Of a DNA stretch of 64,000 bases, positions 28,143 to 36,046 are shown one piece after another. The stretch covers positions 62,001-126,000 of the forward strand of contig NZ_BBJB01000085.1 of assembly GCF_016584665.1 (NCBI RefSeq), read 5' to 3'. Position 1 is the first letter of the stretch, and the number at the start of each line of letters is the position of its first letter. This stretch comes from Pseudanabaena sp. lw0831. GTDB lineage: Bacteria; Cyanobacteriota; Cyanobacteriia; Pseudanabaenales; Pseudanabaenaceae. Made by a program: the position numbers and the translations under genes. Below the pieces are notes generated by a model that was not told the origin of the DNA, ran no database searches, and worked only from the letters and a program-made list of their open reading frames with translations.

Positions 28143-29297
28143 CTAGAATGCGCTAGCCCGAACCCATTGCTGACTCATGGTTTGCTCGTAGAGGACTTCT
28201 AAGCGATCAATATTTTTTACCAACGTATAGCGATCTAAAACCCTTTGCCTTGCCTTAATTCCAATAATCTTAGCCATCTCGGGATGATCGACAAATAGTG
28301 GTAAAAGCGTGCAAAGCTGAGAAGTAACCCTATGAGAATCAAGAATAATCCCTGCTCCATTCTCAATTACTTCACCATCAGCGCCTACATCCGTAGCGAT
28401 GCAAGCAACTCCACAAGACATCGCCTCTAATAACGATAGAGACAAACCTTCCACTAGTGAAGGTAAGATAAATACATCAGTGCCGCGCAAAATCTCAATA
28501 CGCCTTTGCTCATCAGCAATATATCCCATCCAGACAATGCTGGGATCGTGACCATAAAAAGTCTTTAAACCTGCCAATAAAGGACCAGTCCCAACGATCG
28601 CAAGTTTGCAACCTTCAGGCATTCGACATTTGCGCCATGCCTTGAGCAAAGCTTCGACATTTTTCTCGGCAGCTAGTCGCCCTTGATAGAGGAAAAGCAC
28701 ATCAGCATTTAGTTCAGCCTTAATATTTGAAGCCCCTGGGGAATAGCGATCGCTATCAACTCCATTGGGAATGACAGCAATTCTGGTATTGGGAACTCCT
28801 AATTTATTCAGAAGTTCTTTTTGAATATTAGAAAAGATAATAACTTGATTGTAGTCAGCTAACGATGGTGCGTAAATTTGATAGGTGAGTTGCTGTGTAC
28901 TAGAGGCAAGGTTCCGCCGTTTGAGATCAAAAGGTTGATGAAATGTAGCTACGAGGGGTAAATCGAGTTCGGCACAAATTTCTGGCAATCGAAAATCGAG
29001 AGGAGATATGGCAAGGGATGCATGAATAATATCGGGCTTAAGCGATCGCAAAGAATCAACGAGAATCTTATTTGCTCTTAGAGAAGGAACTGTGTAAATT
29101 GTGGATTTGTAAAAAAATGGTAAAGCGACATCCTGATTCTCTTGAGCATGTTCTTCTTCATGCTCTGAATCACTCTCTGGGGCAAAATGCATAAAGCTGA
29201 CACGATGTCCGCGATCGAGTAACGCATTTGTAATTTCGCGACTATAGGTCACGTTGCCACAAGCAGGCGATTTTTTACCTAACCATGCAATATGCAT
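28143..29297 (-). CDS. Glycosyltransferase family 4-like protein
   Basis: GT-B fold transferase that moves a sugar from a nucleotide-sugar donor. The 384 residues have an N-terminal acceptor domain starting MHIAWLGKKSPACGNVTYSREI and a C-terminal Glycos_transf_1 domain (LLYQGRLAAEKN-like segment, MGYIADEQRRIEIL). The donor-site motif EGLSLSLLEAMSCGVACIA contains the family E-x7-E. There is no signal peptide. The acceptor is unknown and no polysaccharide cluster surrounds it. Confidence 0.88.
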   Translation of the reverse strand: MHIAWLGKKSPACGNVTYSREITNALLDRGHRVSFMHFAPESDSEHEEEHAQENQDVALPFFYKSTIYTVPSLRANKILVDSLRSLKPDIIHASLAISPLDFRLPEICAELDLPLVATFHQPFDLKRRNLASSTQQLTYQIYAPSLADYNQVIIFSNIQKELLNKLGVPNTRIAVIPNGVDSDRYSPGASNIKAELNADVLFLYQGRLAAEKNVEALLKAWRKCRMPEGCKLAIVGTGPLLAGLKTFYGHDPSIVWMGYIADEQRRIEILRGTDVFILPSLVEGLSLSLLEAMSCGVACIATDVGADGEVIENGAGIILDSHRVTSQLCTLLPLFVDHPEMAKIIGIKARQRVLDRYTLVKNIDRLEVLYEQTMSQQWVRASAF

Positions 29298-29375
29298 GAA
29301 CTACACCACATTATTTCCAGACGTATAATACCAAAACTAGTGGCGGCGCGAAGTGTCAACACTATCTTTTCAGTA

Positions 29376-29487
29376 ATTCTCATCATGAGGGTTTGCAGCA
29401 CCGTAGGCACTACAAACCCCAAAATCGGTTTTGATGAAGGTGTGCCGACAGCACACCTTCATCAAAACCGATTTTCATAATGAGAAT
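29376..29487. mobile_element. MITE-like element with ATTCTCAT...ATGAGAAT ends
   Basis: 112 bp. Terminal inverted repeats are attctcatcatga (left) and tcataatgagaat (right). Inside are the phrase caaaatcggttttgatg and a nested perfect hairpin (gaaggtgtgccgacagcaca...). It has no coding capacity. Related copies or parts lie at 4759, 4824, 43744, 55260 and 57971. Confidence 0.7.
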
Positions 29488-29543
29488 AGCTGGTATGCCC
29501 TTCCCAGTGAAGAATTAGGGGGAAGGGCGTATCTTTTGGCGCT

Positions 29544-29579
29544 AAAAAGAATAGCCAGCACTAAGTGCTAGCTATTCTT
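29544..29579 (-). terminator. Rho-independent terminator of tRNA-Lys
   Basis: On the minus strand, eleven bases after the tRNA 3' end, an imperfect hairpin (gaatagctagcac / gtgctggctattc) with a 3-nt loop is followed by TTTTT. Confidence 0.85.
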
Positions 29580-29589
29580 CGTTATTTTA

Positions 29590-29661
<72 letters not shown>

Positions 29662-29738
29662 ATTTGAGCAATGATCGTAAACTTTTATATGCGTTTCGCA
29701 GATGTGTTTTTTACGCGCTTGGCTAGTCTAACATGCTT

Positions 29739-31091
29739 TTAGCAAATTACACCAGTCAAACTAAATGGTCTTACTTCAGTAATTCTTATAGAAAGAGTTT
29801 GACCAATTAGCTCAGCTAATGGTTTACCCGTGTTGTTCTCGGTGAAGGCAATCCGATTGGTGCGCGTGCGTCCCATAATTTGCAAAGGATTTTTGTGGTT
29901 TGTCCCTTCGATCATGATCTCTTCGGTGCGCCCTGCATAACGGTTAGAACGCTCAGCAGCATTTTGATTAACGGCATGATTAAGACGCTGAAGGCGATCG
30001 CTTTTGACCTCTTCACTTAACTGATTTTCCCAAACTGCCGCAGGTGTACCTGGGCGAGGTGAATAAGCCGCCGTATTTACCAAGTCAAAGCCAATGTCGT
30101 TAACTAGCTGCACAGTGCGCTCAAATTGCTCTTCAGTTTCCCCAGGAAAAGCCACGATCGCATCGGCAGTAATCGCCGCATCGGGCATAATCTCGCGAAT
30201 GTCATCAATAATGCGGCGGTAGCGCTCATGGGTATAGCCCCGCGCCATCGCCTTGAGGATATCGTTGTCGCCCGACTGAAAAGGAATATGAAAATGTTCG
30301 CAAACCTTTGGCAGTTCAAAACAAGCTTTGATCAAGCGTGGGCTGAAGTATCGAGGGTGACTGGTGGCATAACGAATGCGATCGATCCCCTCAATGTCAT
30401 GGACGTAATAAAGCAGATCTGTAAATGTGATTTTGCCGCCGATGCCTGCACCAATACCACCTGCTGGAAGGTCGCGCCCATAGGCATCGATGTTTTGACC
30501 GAGCAAGGTAATTTCTTTGTAGCCCTGCGCCGCGAGATTTTCAATTTCTTTACGGATGGATTCAGGCGATCGCGATTGTTCTCTACCTCTTACCGCAGGC
30601 ACGATGCAATATGTACAGTTTTCGTTGCATCCATAAATAATATTCACCCAAGCGGAAACAGCACTATTACGGCGTGGTGTGGTGATGTCTTCTTCGATAT
30701 AGGCTTCATCGGTGGCGACTACTTGATTGCCATTAAATACTTGTCCCAACAGATCGCCAAGACGATTAACATGCTGGGGTCCCATGACTAGATCGAGTTC
30801 AGGAACGCGCCGCATTAGGGCTTCACCTTCTTGCTGGGCGACACAACCCGCAACGACGAGGGTTAATTTCGGATTTTCGCGTTTGCGCTTGGCTTGTCTG
30901 CCTAAGTACGAATAAACTTTTTGCTCGGCATTGTCACGAATGCTGCAAGTGTTATACAAAATCAAGTCGGCTTCTTCGGTCTCTTCGGTTGACTGGTAGC
31001 CCATGTTTTCTAATACGCCTGCCATGCGCTCAGAATCCGCTTTGTTCATTTGGCAGCCGAAGGTGATGATGTGATATTTCTGAGCAGTCAT
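29739..31091 (-). CDS. miaB: tRNA-2-methylthio-N6-dimethylallyladenosine synthase
   Basis: Radical-SAM methylthiotransferase that modifies A37 of tRNAs reading UNN codons. The 450 residues have an N-terminal MTTase domain with three cysteines for the auxiliary [4Fe-4S] cluster ([11 protein letters not shown] with Cys13; [22 protein letters not shown]). The radical-SAM motif is [13 protein letters not shown], and a C-terminal TRAM-like domain ends in RPFSLTGVI. The length is typical of MiaB. It sits next to tRNA-Lys. Confidence 0.96.
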   Translation of the reverse strand: MTAQKYHIITFGCQMNKADSERMAGVLENMGYQSTEETEEADLILYNTCSIRDNAEQKVYSYLGRQAKRKRENPKLTLVVAGCVAQQEGEALMRRVPELDLVMGPQHVNRLGDLLGQVFNGNQVVATDEAYIEEDITTPRRNSAVSAWVNIIYGCNENCTYCIVPAVRGREQSRSPESIRKEIENLAAQGYKEITLLGQNIDAYGRDLPAGGIGAGIGGKITFTDLLYYVHDIEGIDRIRYATSHPRYFSPRLIKACFELPKVCEHFHIPFQSGDNDILKAMARGYTHERYRRIIDDIREIMPDAAITADAIVAFPGETEEQFERTVQLVNDIGFDLVNTAAYSPRPGTPAAVWENQLSEEVKSDRLQRLNHAVNQNAAERSNRYAGRTEEIMIEGTNHKNPLQIMGRTRTNRIAFTENNTGKPLAELIGQTLSIRITEVRPFSLTGVIC

Positions 31092-31232
31092 GAAAGTGTT
31101 TAACCAAGCCGAAATTATTGCTGTCCTATTCTAATATCTTTCAGCATGGATTGTCATAATCTATGGGAACCACAACTAAAAGGTTATATTTTGGGATTGA
31201 AATTGAAATAGTCGATTAGTCAAATAATAGGG

Positions 31233-32168
31233 ATGTTACAAGAATTTATTACGTTACCAAGTTTGAAACTGTTAGAGAGGCAAAGATTACCAGAATGTTC
31301 TGCTATTTACTTTGTGATCTCGCGCGATCAGGTTCTCTATGTTGGCTTAGCAACAAATTTGAGGAGCCGTTGGCAAAACCATCATCGTCTAACACAACTT
31401 GAAGCGGTCAACAAAAGATCTGAAGTCAAATTGTTTTGGCTTGTTTGCACTCAGAATCAACTTAATGATCTTGAGAGTCAGTACATTGAGCATTACTGTC
31501 CAATTTTGAACCAAACAAAAGTCCCAGAGCGACAAATTGTACCAAGTTTTCAGATGCTTACTCAGTCTTTAAAAAAATTGAATGAGCGTATACTAGGTTT
31601 TGGGATATGTGCTGCTGATAACCAACGATTGACAACATTAATTTTTGGATACTTGGCTGACTACAGAGAAGTACGACTCGCAACAACTAATCTTCGCAAG
31701 ACTTTACAGGCAATTACAAGAAAGCCAAACAGTTTATTTAGATGGACAGAAGTTGTTCGACGCAGAGACGGCGCTCATTGGGTGACAAAATGTAACGGGG
31801 TTGAAATCCACTTACTCCCTTGGTTTGAAGAGAGACTTATGCATAATCCTAGTATGTATGAGGTTATGATAGAGAGACGCTTTGGTTCGTTTACCTCAAT
31901 TCCCATGCCTGAGTACGAGTCTATGCGGCAGGATGTAAGATCAATGTCTTTCAAAGAAAGGTTGCAATTGGCACGTAGTTCAGAAATTGGTCAAAAACTA
32001 TTTCCATTAGAGTGTGGGGCGCAATTTCGTAACATCAGTGGAGTTGAAATACTTTGTTTAAGTGATATTCAACTCCAATCTTTATTATCAAAGCATTCTT
32101 ATTTACAGGATAAGTATCCCAAAATATTCGCCATTGAAAGCGATCCAGTCCCAATGTTAGTTTTTTAA
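31233..32168 (+). CDS. GIY-YIG nuclease domain protein
   Basis: 311 residues. The N-terminal 90 residues match the GIY-YIG fold: SAIYFVISRDQVLYVGLATNLRSRWQNHHR contains the paired Y motifs and the catalytic arginine, with a glutamate further on (LNDLESQYIEHY). The C-terminal 200 residues are unrecognised and may bind DNA or a partner. It opens the accessory island between miaB and the exporter genes. I see no GCGATCGC in it, unlike most core genes here, which supports recent acquisition. A role in mobile-element homing, repair or defence cannot be decided from sequence. Confidence 0.8.
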   Translation: MLQEFITLPSLKLLERQRLPECSAIYFVISRDQVLYVGLATNLRSRWQNHHRLTQLEAVNKRSEVKLFWLVCTQNQLNDLESQYIEHYCPILNQTKVPERQIVPSFQMLTQSLKKLNERILGFGICAADNQRLTTLIFGYLADYREVRLATTNLRKTLQAITRKPNSLFRWTEVVRRRDGAHWVTKCNGVEIHLLPWFEERLMHNPSMYEVMIERRFGSFTSIPMPEYESMRQDVRSMSFKERLQLARSSEIGQKLFPLECGAQFRNISGVEILCLSDIQLQSLLSKHSYLQDKYPKIFAIESDPVPMLVF

Positions 32169-32308
32169 AACGATTTTCTCGAGGTGACAATCCAATCCAT
32201 TAGGAGCGATCATTGTTGGATGTAACGATCGCAATTGTCGCGAGATATATTTAAACGCAAAACCTAGTGTTTGGGAGAATGTGATTATATGGAGCTTTGG
32301 ATTTCTGT

Positions 32309-32767
32309 ATGTTTGTAAAACAATTTCTTGTCTTCGCGTTTGTTTTGCCAATAATGATTAGTTGCTCCAAGTCAGGAGTCATCGAACAGAGAATAGGCGA
32401 TCGCGTAAATGCATGTAAGCTGACAGAAGCTTGCATCATTAAAATCAAAGAATTGACAGACTTTCAATGGGATAAAATGTATGTGTTTACGAGTGGAGCT
32501 AGAAATGAGCATATAGACAAAGCTCTTGGGATAAAATACCCTGATCTTATTGAATTTACTAGGCTTATGGTTTTTACCAAAGACGGAAAAATTGTACATC
32601 GAGAAGAACAACCAACAGATATAGAGGGCGTTGTCAATGGTCAGGTTGATTTTCAAGGGTCATACATAGATCGATATAGTTTGTATCTTTCTGATACCGC
32701 CTTGTTCAGAGCAGAAAGGATAGAGTTTAAGGAAGGGAGATATTATAAATTGACACAGATGAAATAA
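32309..32767 (+). CDS. Putative lipoprotein, 152 residues
   Basis: The N-terminus MFVKQFLVFAFVLPIMISC is a lipoprotein signal with a lipobox-like IMISC, so the mature protein would be anchored at Cys19. The open frame starts at 32297, but the ATG at 32309 gives a standard signal peptide. The mature part is rich in charged residues and strand-like (DFQWDKMYVFTSGA, LMVFTKDGKIVHREE) and does not match a family I know. It stands alone between the GIY-YIG gene and the mobile-element remnants. Confidence 0.65.
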   Translation: MFVKQFLVFAFVLPIMISCSKSGVIEQRIGDRVNACKLTEACIIKIKELTDFQWDKMYVFTSGARNEHIDKALGIKYPDLIEFTRLMVFTKDGKIVHREEQPTDIEGVVNGQVDFQGSYIDRYSLYLSDTALFRAERIEFKEGRYYKLTQMK

Positions 32768-32872
32768 TTCTTTATCGAAATGTTTAAAGTTGACTAACAT
32801 TTGTGTGAAGCGATCGCTATGCCTAAATAATCATCATGGGATCTAATATTTTGTGGGACTGGGTGCGAATCA

Positions 32873-33100
32873 GAGACTGTCAAGCAAACTGTGTAAAGTC
32901 TAGAAGCTAGAATTGGAGACGATCCTCTTCGAGGATCGCAAAGCGATTAAGTGCAGGTTTCCAATCGCGAATCGGTATAGTCCATTTCTTAGAAACATGT
33001 AGTTCTTTGCGAATATTCGTCTGTTTTGGTGTTAGTAATTGTGTGTCTAGATTGTCTCTCTGTATGCTTCCTAGGCTTTACACAATCTGCTTTACACTCG
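32873..33100 (-). mobile_element. Internally deleted IS256-family element
   Basis: About 228 bp bounded by imperfect inverted repeats: gagactgtcaagcaaactgt (from 32873) and, reversed, ctttacacaatctgctttac (from 33076). The ends agree with the GAGACTGTCAAG...TGTGTAAA type of IS256-family ends. The interior codes on the minus strand for the C-terminus of a transposase. The rest of the transposase gene is missing, so it cannot move by itself, although the ends could still be recognised. No clear target duplication was seen. Confidence 0.75.
32907..33062 (-). pseudogene. IS256-family transposase, C-terminal fragment
   Basis: About 50 codons on the minus strand ending at a TAG at 32907-32909. They include KKWTIPIRDWKPALNRFAIL, the characteristic C-terminal motif of IS256/MULE-type transposases, ending in a damaged LEEDRLQF where LFEDR is usual. 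The DDE catalytic core is absent. Confidence 0.8.
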
Positions 33101-33109
33101 CGTATTTCC

Positions 33110-33310
33110 GTCTTAAAATGCAAATACGACCACAATTTGTGGAATATGTATCAAATACTCTTTCAAGAATGTGACTGGATATTTCCTTTTGAAAATATTT
33201 GCTTGATTTGCGATCGCCCAACTCAAATTTCTTTCAGTGTTAGACATCACTTGTGCATGAACGCTGAGCCAATCATGCAATTTAGTGATGGCTTTAAGGT
33301 GTTTGAATGA
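33110..33310 (+). pseudogene. DUF6745-like gene fragment
   Basis: The frame ending at 33310 holds ILFQECDWIFPFENICLICD, then DRPTQISF and a block ending in QFSDGFKVFE. This resembles the conserved block of DUF6745 proteins (GWIYP...ICDRP...LH...PA..F.DG). The upstream part of the open frame coincides with the IS256-family right end and is not expected to be coding. The usual N-terminal several hundred residues and the following C-terminal part are absent. I read it as the remains of a gene broken by the insertion on its left and by deletion on its right. Confidence 0.55.
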
Positions 33311-33311
33311 A

Positions 33312-33344
33312 AGAGAGTTGTAGCGCTAAACGCTGCAACTCTCT
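33312..33344. terminator. Hairpin after the DUF6745 relic
   Basis: Arms agagagttgtagcg and cgctgcaactctct pair with one G-T pair around a 5-nt loop. Confidence 0.6.
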
Positions 33345-33463
33345 TGTGGTTTAGTCGATAAATGCATAGGTCAAGATGGGTTAGAACTATTAACAGTATA
33401 ATGCTCCCTATAAATCGGACAGGAGATTAAGATAGAAAAGCTGCCAGAAATCACGAAGAAAGT

Positions 33464-33769
33464 ATGGAGAAAATAAAAATAATGCAACGAAAAAAACACA
33501 GTGCAGAATTCAAAGCCAAAATAGCGCTGGAAGCAGCGAAAGGATTGAAAACAATCAACGAAATAGCAGGAGAAGCCGAGGTACACCCAACCCAAGTGAC
33601 TCTATGGAAGAAACAACTGCTAGATGAAATGCCAAGCCTATTTGCCAGTGGTCGAGGACAGCAAGAAAAAAAGGAGGAAGATTTGACAGGCGCACTGTAT
33701 CAACAAATCGGTCAGCTCAAGGTAGAACTGGACTGGATGAAAAAAAAATCTGGTCTTAGCCGTAGCTGA
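33464..33769 (+). CDS. IS3-family transposase OrfA
   Basis: 101-residue DNA-binding part of the transposase. An HTH is present in AEFKAKIALEAAKGLKTINE and following, and a leucine-rich helix leads to ELDWMKKKSGL, the standard OrfA-OrfB junction. ATG at 33464; an ATG at 33482 gives the more common MQRKKHSAEF start. Near the 3' end is a run of nine A (33740-33748), a possible slippage site for making the OrfAB fusion. Confidence 0.9.
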   Translation: MEKIKIMQRKKHSAEFKAKIALEAAKGLKTINEIAGEAEVHPTQVTLWKKQLLDEMPSLFASGRGQQEKKEEDLTGALYQQIGQLKVELDWMKKKSGLSRS

Positions 33770-34607
33770 GAAGAAAGAATTGATTGAGCCAACGCATCGA
33801 TCAATCTCGATTGCTCGACAGTGCGAACTATTGGGACTAGCAAGGTCTAGTTTTTACTATGAACCGAAACCCGAAAGTGAGCAAAATCTAAAGCTGATGC
33901 AGATGTTAGACAAACAGTTCACTACAACACCATTCTACGGTGTCCGCAGAATGACGGCTTGGCTTGCCACACAAGGTGAAGCCGTCAACCCTAAACGAGT
34001 CAGGCGATTGATGAGAGAGATGGGTTTAGAATCGATCTATCCCAAACCAAATCTCAGCAAAGCTAAAGACAACGTAAGGAAGTACCCGTATCTTTTAAAG
34101 GAGCAAGAAATAACAGTCCCCAACCAAGTTTGGAGTACAGATATTACCTACATTTCACTACCGCAAGGACATATCTATTTGGTCGCCGTAATCGATTGGT
34201 ACAGCAGGTATGTACTATCTTGGGAGTTATCTAACACCATGGATGTTACCTTTTGCCTCAGTGCTTTGGATCGGGCTTTGACTCAGAATACACCCAAGAT
34301 CTTTAACACCGATCAGGGTAGTCAATTTACCAGCTTAGCTTTCACCAGCAGATTAGAGCAGAAAGGAATAGCCATCAGCCAAGATGGGCGAGGTCGAGCC
34401 TTAGACAATATCTTTGTAGAGCGGTTGTGGCGATCGGTGAAGTATGAGGAGGTGTACCCCAAAGCTTACACATCGGTCAAAGAGGCGATGCAGGAGTTGG
34501 ATAAATATTTCCACTTCTACAACAATGTAAGACTGCATCAGTCTTTGGACTATCAAACTCCTGCAACAGTTCATTTTAAACAACCTAACAAGGAGGTTCA
34601 TATGTAG
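33741..34607 (+). CDS. IS3-family transposase OrfB (DDE integrase domain)
   Basis: Catalytic part of the transposase. The frame opens at 33741 just after a stop codon; an independent TTG start could lie at 33780. With numbering from 33780 the catalytic triad is Asp121 (STDITYI), Asp178 (NTDQGSQF) and Glu214 (VERLWRSVKYEE), giving the DD-35-E spacing of IS3. The HTH_21-like start LIEPTHRSISIARQCELLGL is intact. OrfB lies in the +1 (equivalently -2) frame relative to OrfA, while the -1 frame closes quickly at a TAG. So either +1/-2 recoding or transcript slippage at the A9 run is needed, or the fusion has been lost by an indel. Confidence 0.88.
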   Translation, partial: KKNLVLAVAEKKELIEPTHRSISIARQCELLGLARSSFYYEPKPESEQNLKLMQMLDKQFTTTPFYGVRRMTAWLATQGEAVNPKRVRRLMREMGLESIYPKPNLSKAKDNVRKYPYLLKEQEITVPNQVWSTDITYISLPQGHIYLVAVIDWYSRYVLSWELSNTMDVTFCLSALDRALTQNTPKIFNTDQGSQFTSLAFTSRLEQKGIAISQDGRGRALDNIFVERLWRSVKYEEVYPKAYTSVKEAMQELDKYFHFYNNVRLHQSLDYQTPATVHFKQPNKEVHM

Positions 34608-34682
34608 TTATTTTGATTGCCTTTTGTCGATGCAGCTTTTTATCTTAACTTTTATACTTTTTTGTCTTGACAATGGGGAGCG

Positions 34683-34958
34683 CTTTATTTCACCTAGATA
34701 TTTTTTGGTGGCTTTGCGACTGGGGATAATTGTTTTTAAGAAGATTCCTTCTTCAGATTCAACGAAAGGGACTAACTAAACATATCCTTCAACGATAACG
34801 GCAGATATTTTTTGATTGGGATAGCGTTCTTGATTGGGATGATCAAAAATTTCAATTTCATCACCAGACTGAATATGAAATACGATTTCCTCAAAGCTAA
34901 TACCACGCTCTTGTTGAAGTAGTTTGTTCTTGTCGGGATTCCAAGAGTAAAATTTCAT
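34683..34958 (-). pseudogene. BrnT-like toxin gene with in-frame stop, 3' end cut by the IS3 element
   Basis: The first 60 codons encode MKFYSWNPDKNKLLQQERGI followed by SFEEIVFHIQSGDEIEIFDH, resembling cyanobacterial BrnT/DUF4258-type toxins. A TAG at 34776-34778 follows IVEGYV, at the place where relatives have a tyrosine. Past it the same frame goes on for 31 codons with family-like sequence (LVPFVESEEGIFLKTIIPSR) to GEIK, where it meets the end of the insertion sequence. No antitoxin is visible on either side. I read it as an inactivated toxin gene; readthrough is the less likely alternative. Confidence 0.65.
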
Positions 34959-35110
34959 TTTTGGGATATGCCCGTGTGTTCAAGTAGCTTTTGATGAGTT
35001 ACGACAGGCTATGCGATCGCCTTGAGCGTTGGTAATGTTTCGTTTTTGGAGTTCCAGCATAAGCTTAGTATCTATGAGTTTTGCTTATTATAGCTTTACT
35101 CGTTTGGGCT

Positions 35111-35142
35111 GATCGCCTCTTGTCATCATCAAGCGCGATCGC
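35111..35142. repeat. 32-bp direct repeat, left copy, flanking the vapBC-like pair
   Basis: It begins gatcgcctcttgtcatcatc and ends aagcgcgatcgc. The right copy at 35894-35925 differs at three positions. The two copies enclose a 751-bp segment with the toxin-antitoxin pair. Confidence 0.75.
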
Positions 35143-35250
35143 AAACAGCACCTTTCAGACAAAAGTTGAGTGAGGCGGGAATCTGCGATCATGTCCCTAT
35201 TATTGATTTGGGCTATAATTAATTGCAAATTTACTGTTCTAAAATTTATT

Positions 35251-35469
35251 ATGTCTCCATCTAAAGTTGAAGAACGTCTATCAAAACTTGAAGCTGAAGT
35301 TACGCAATTAAAGATATCTTTATTGAATAGTACAAATACTATCAAGCCTTGGTGGGAGAATATCGTGGGTACATTTGCTGATGATCCTAGTTTTGAAGAA
35401 GCGATCGCGATCGGTAGAGAATATCGTCGATCTTACAAAGATTTATTTGATCCATCTGAGGTCGAATAA
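35251..35469 (+). CDS. Antitoxin of a VapBC-like pair
   Basis: 72 residues from the ATG at 35251: MSPSKVEERLSKLEAEVTQL is a short coiled segment, followed by a PWWENIVGTFADDPSFEEA region and IAIGREYRRSYKDL. The open frame reaches back to 35170, but only the chosen start fits. Its TAA overlaps the toxin ATG by one base (35469), the usual sign of coupled translation. Short proteins of this kind precede PIN toxins in cyanobacteria. The assignment rests mainly on context. Confidence 0.8.
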   Translation: MSPSKVEERLSKLEAEVTQLKISLLNSTNTIKPWWENIVGTFADDPSFEEAIAIGREYRRSYKDLFDPSEVE

Positions 35470-35891
35470 TGTATCTTTTGGACACAGATCATCTGAGCAT
35501 TCTTGAGCGTAGTGGGGATATTGCTCAAAGGATTATAAGTAGACTTGTTATACTTTCCCCTGAAGATATTAATGTTACGGTGGTTACTTACGAGGAGCAA
35601 ACTCGTGGTTGGTTGGGCTATATCGCTAAGGCTCGTAACTTAGAAGAGCAAATCATTGCCTATCGTAAGCTAGAAATGCATATTGCGACTTTTTCAAAGC
35701 TTAAGGTGATTGGATTTGACAGTGAATCAGCAGCTATTTTTAAGCGAATTCGCGCTGAGTATCCGAGGTTGGGAACGATGGATCTTAAAATTGCAGCGAT
35801 CGCTATTTCTAAAGGGGCAACTCTGTTAACGCGCAATCTGTCTGATTTTGAAAATATTGCTAATTTGCAAGCGGAAGATTGGACAAGTTAG
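35469..35891 (+). CDS. PIN-domain toxin, VapC-like
   Basis: 140-residue PIN-fold ribonuclease. The first acidic residues are in MYLLDTDHLSIL, the central glutamate in VVTYEEQTRGW, and the later aspartates in LGTMDLKIAAIAIS and LLTRNLSDFENI. These are the positions of the metal-binding acidic residues of VapC toxins, which cleave tRNA or rRNA. The gene is coupled to the antitoxin by a 1-bp overlap. The pair is enclosed by 32-bp direct repeats. Confidence 0.9.
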   Translation: MYLLDTDHLSILERSGDIAQRIISRLVILSPEDINVTVVTYEEQTRGWLGYIAKARNLEEQIIAYRKLEMHIATFSKLKVIGFDSESAAIFKRIRAEYPRLGTMDLKIAAIAISKGATLLTRNLSDFENIANLQAEDWTS

Positions 35892-35893
35892 CC

Positions 35894-35925
35894 GATCGCC
35901 TTTTGTTATCATCAAGCGTGATCGC
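35894..35925. repeat. 32-bp direct repeat, right copy
   Basis: It begins gatcgccttttgttatcatc and ends aagcgtgatcgc, starting three bases after the toxin stop codon. See the copy at 35111. Confidence 0.75.
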
Positions 35926-36046
35926 TTTGTCCCCGATGTAATATGTTTGCTATGCCATCACAAGCTAGATAGCTGAGTTAGAATAATTAAATTGTTAAAA
36001 TATTTTTTTAGCTAGTTAATTTTTTTGTAATTGGATATAGTTACTA

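Larger units (their letters stand above)
33402..34682 (+). mobile_element. IS3-family insertion sequence
   Basis: About 1.28 kb. The two ends share GCTCCC (33403-33408 and, reversed, 34676-34681), then a looser match including gaca and ttaagata-aaaagctgc. Between them lie two overlapping frames typical of IS3: a helix-turn-helix OrfA and a DDE OrfB. The exact terminal bases and any target duplication are not resolved. The right end abuts the 3' part of a BrnT-like gene. Confidence 0.82.

Noticed and set aside
30126-30791. 221-codon plus-strand open frame over miaB
   Set aside because: It is antisense to the well-supported miaB gene, its composition is that of a shadow frame, and no family motif is visible.
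32372-32656. 94-codon minus-strand frame opposite the lipoprotein gene
   Set aside because: The plus-strand frame has a proper lipoprotein signal; the minus frame is a shadow.
33026-33118. N-terminal 30 codons of the open frame before the DUF6745-like block
   Set aside because: They coincide with the transposon right end on the other strand and have no resemblance to the family, so they were left out of the gene fragment.
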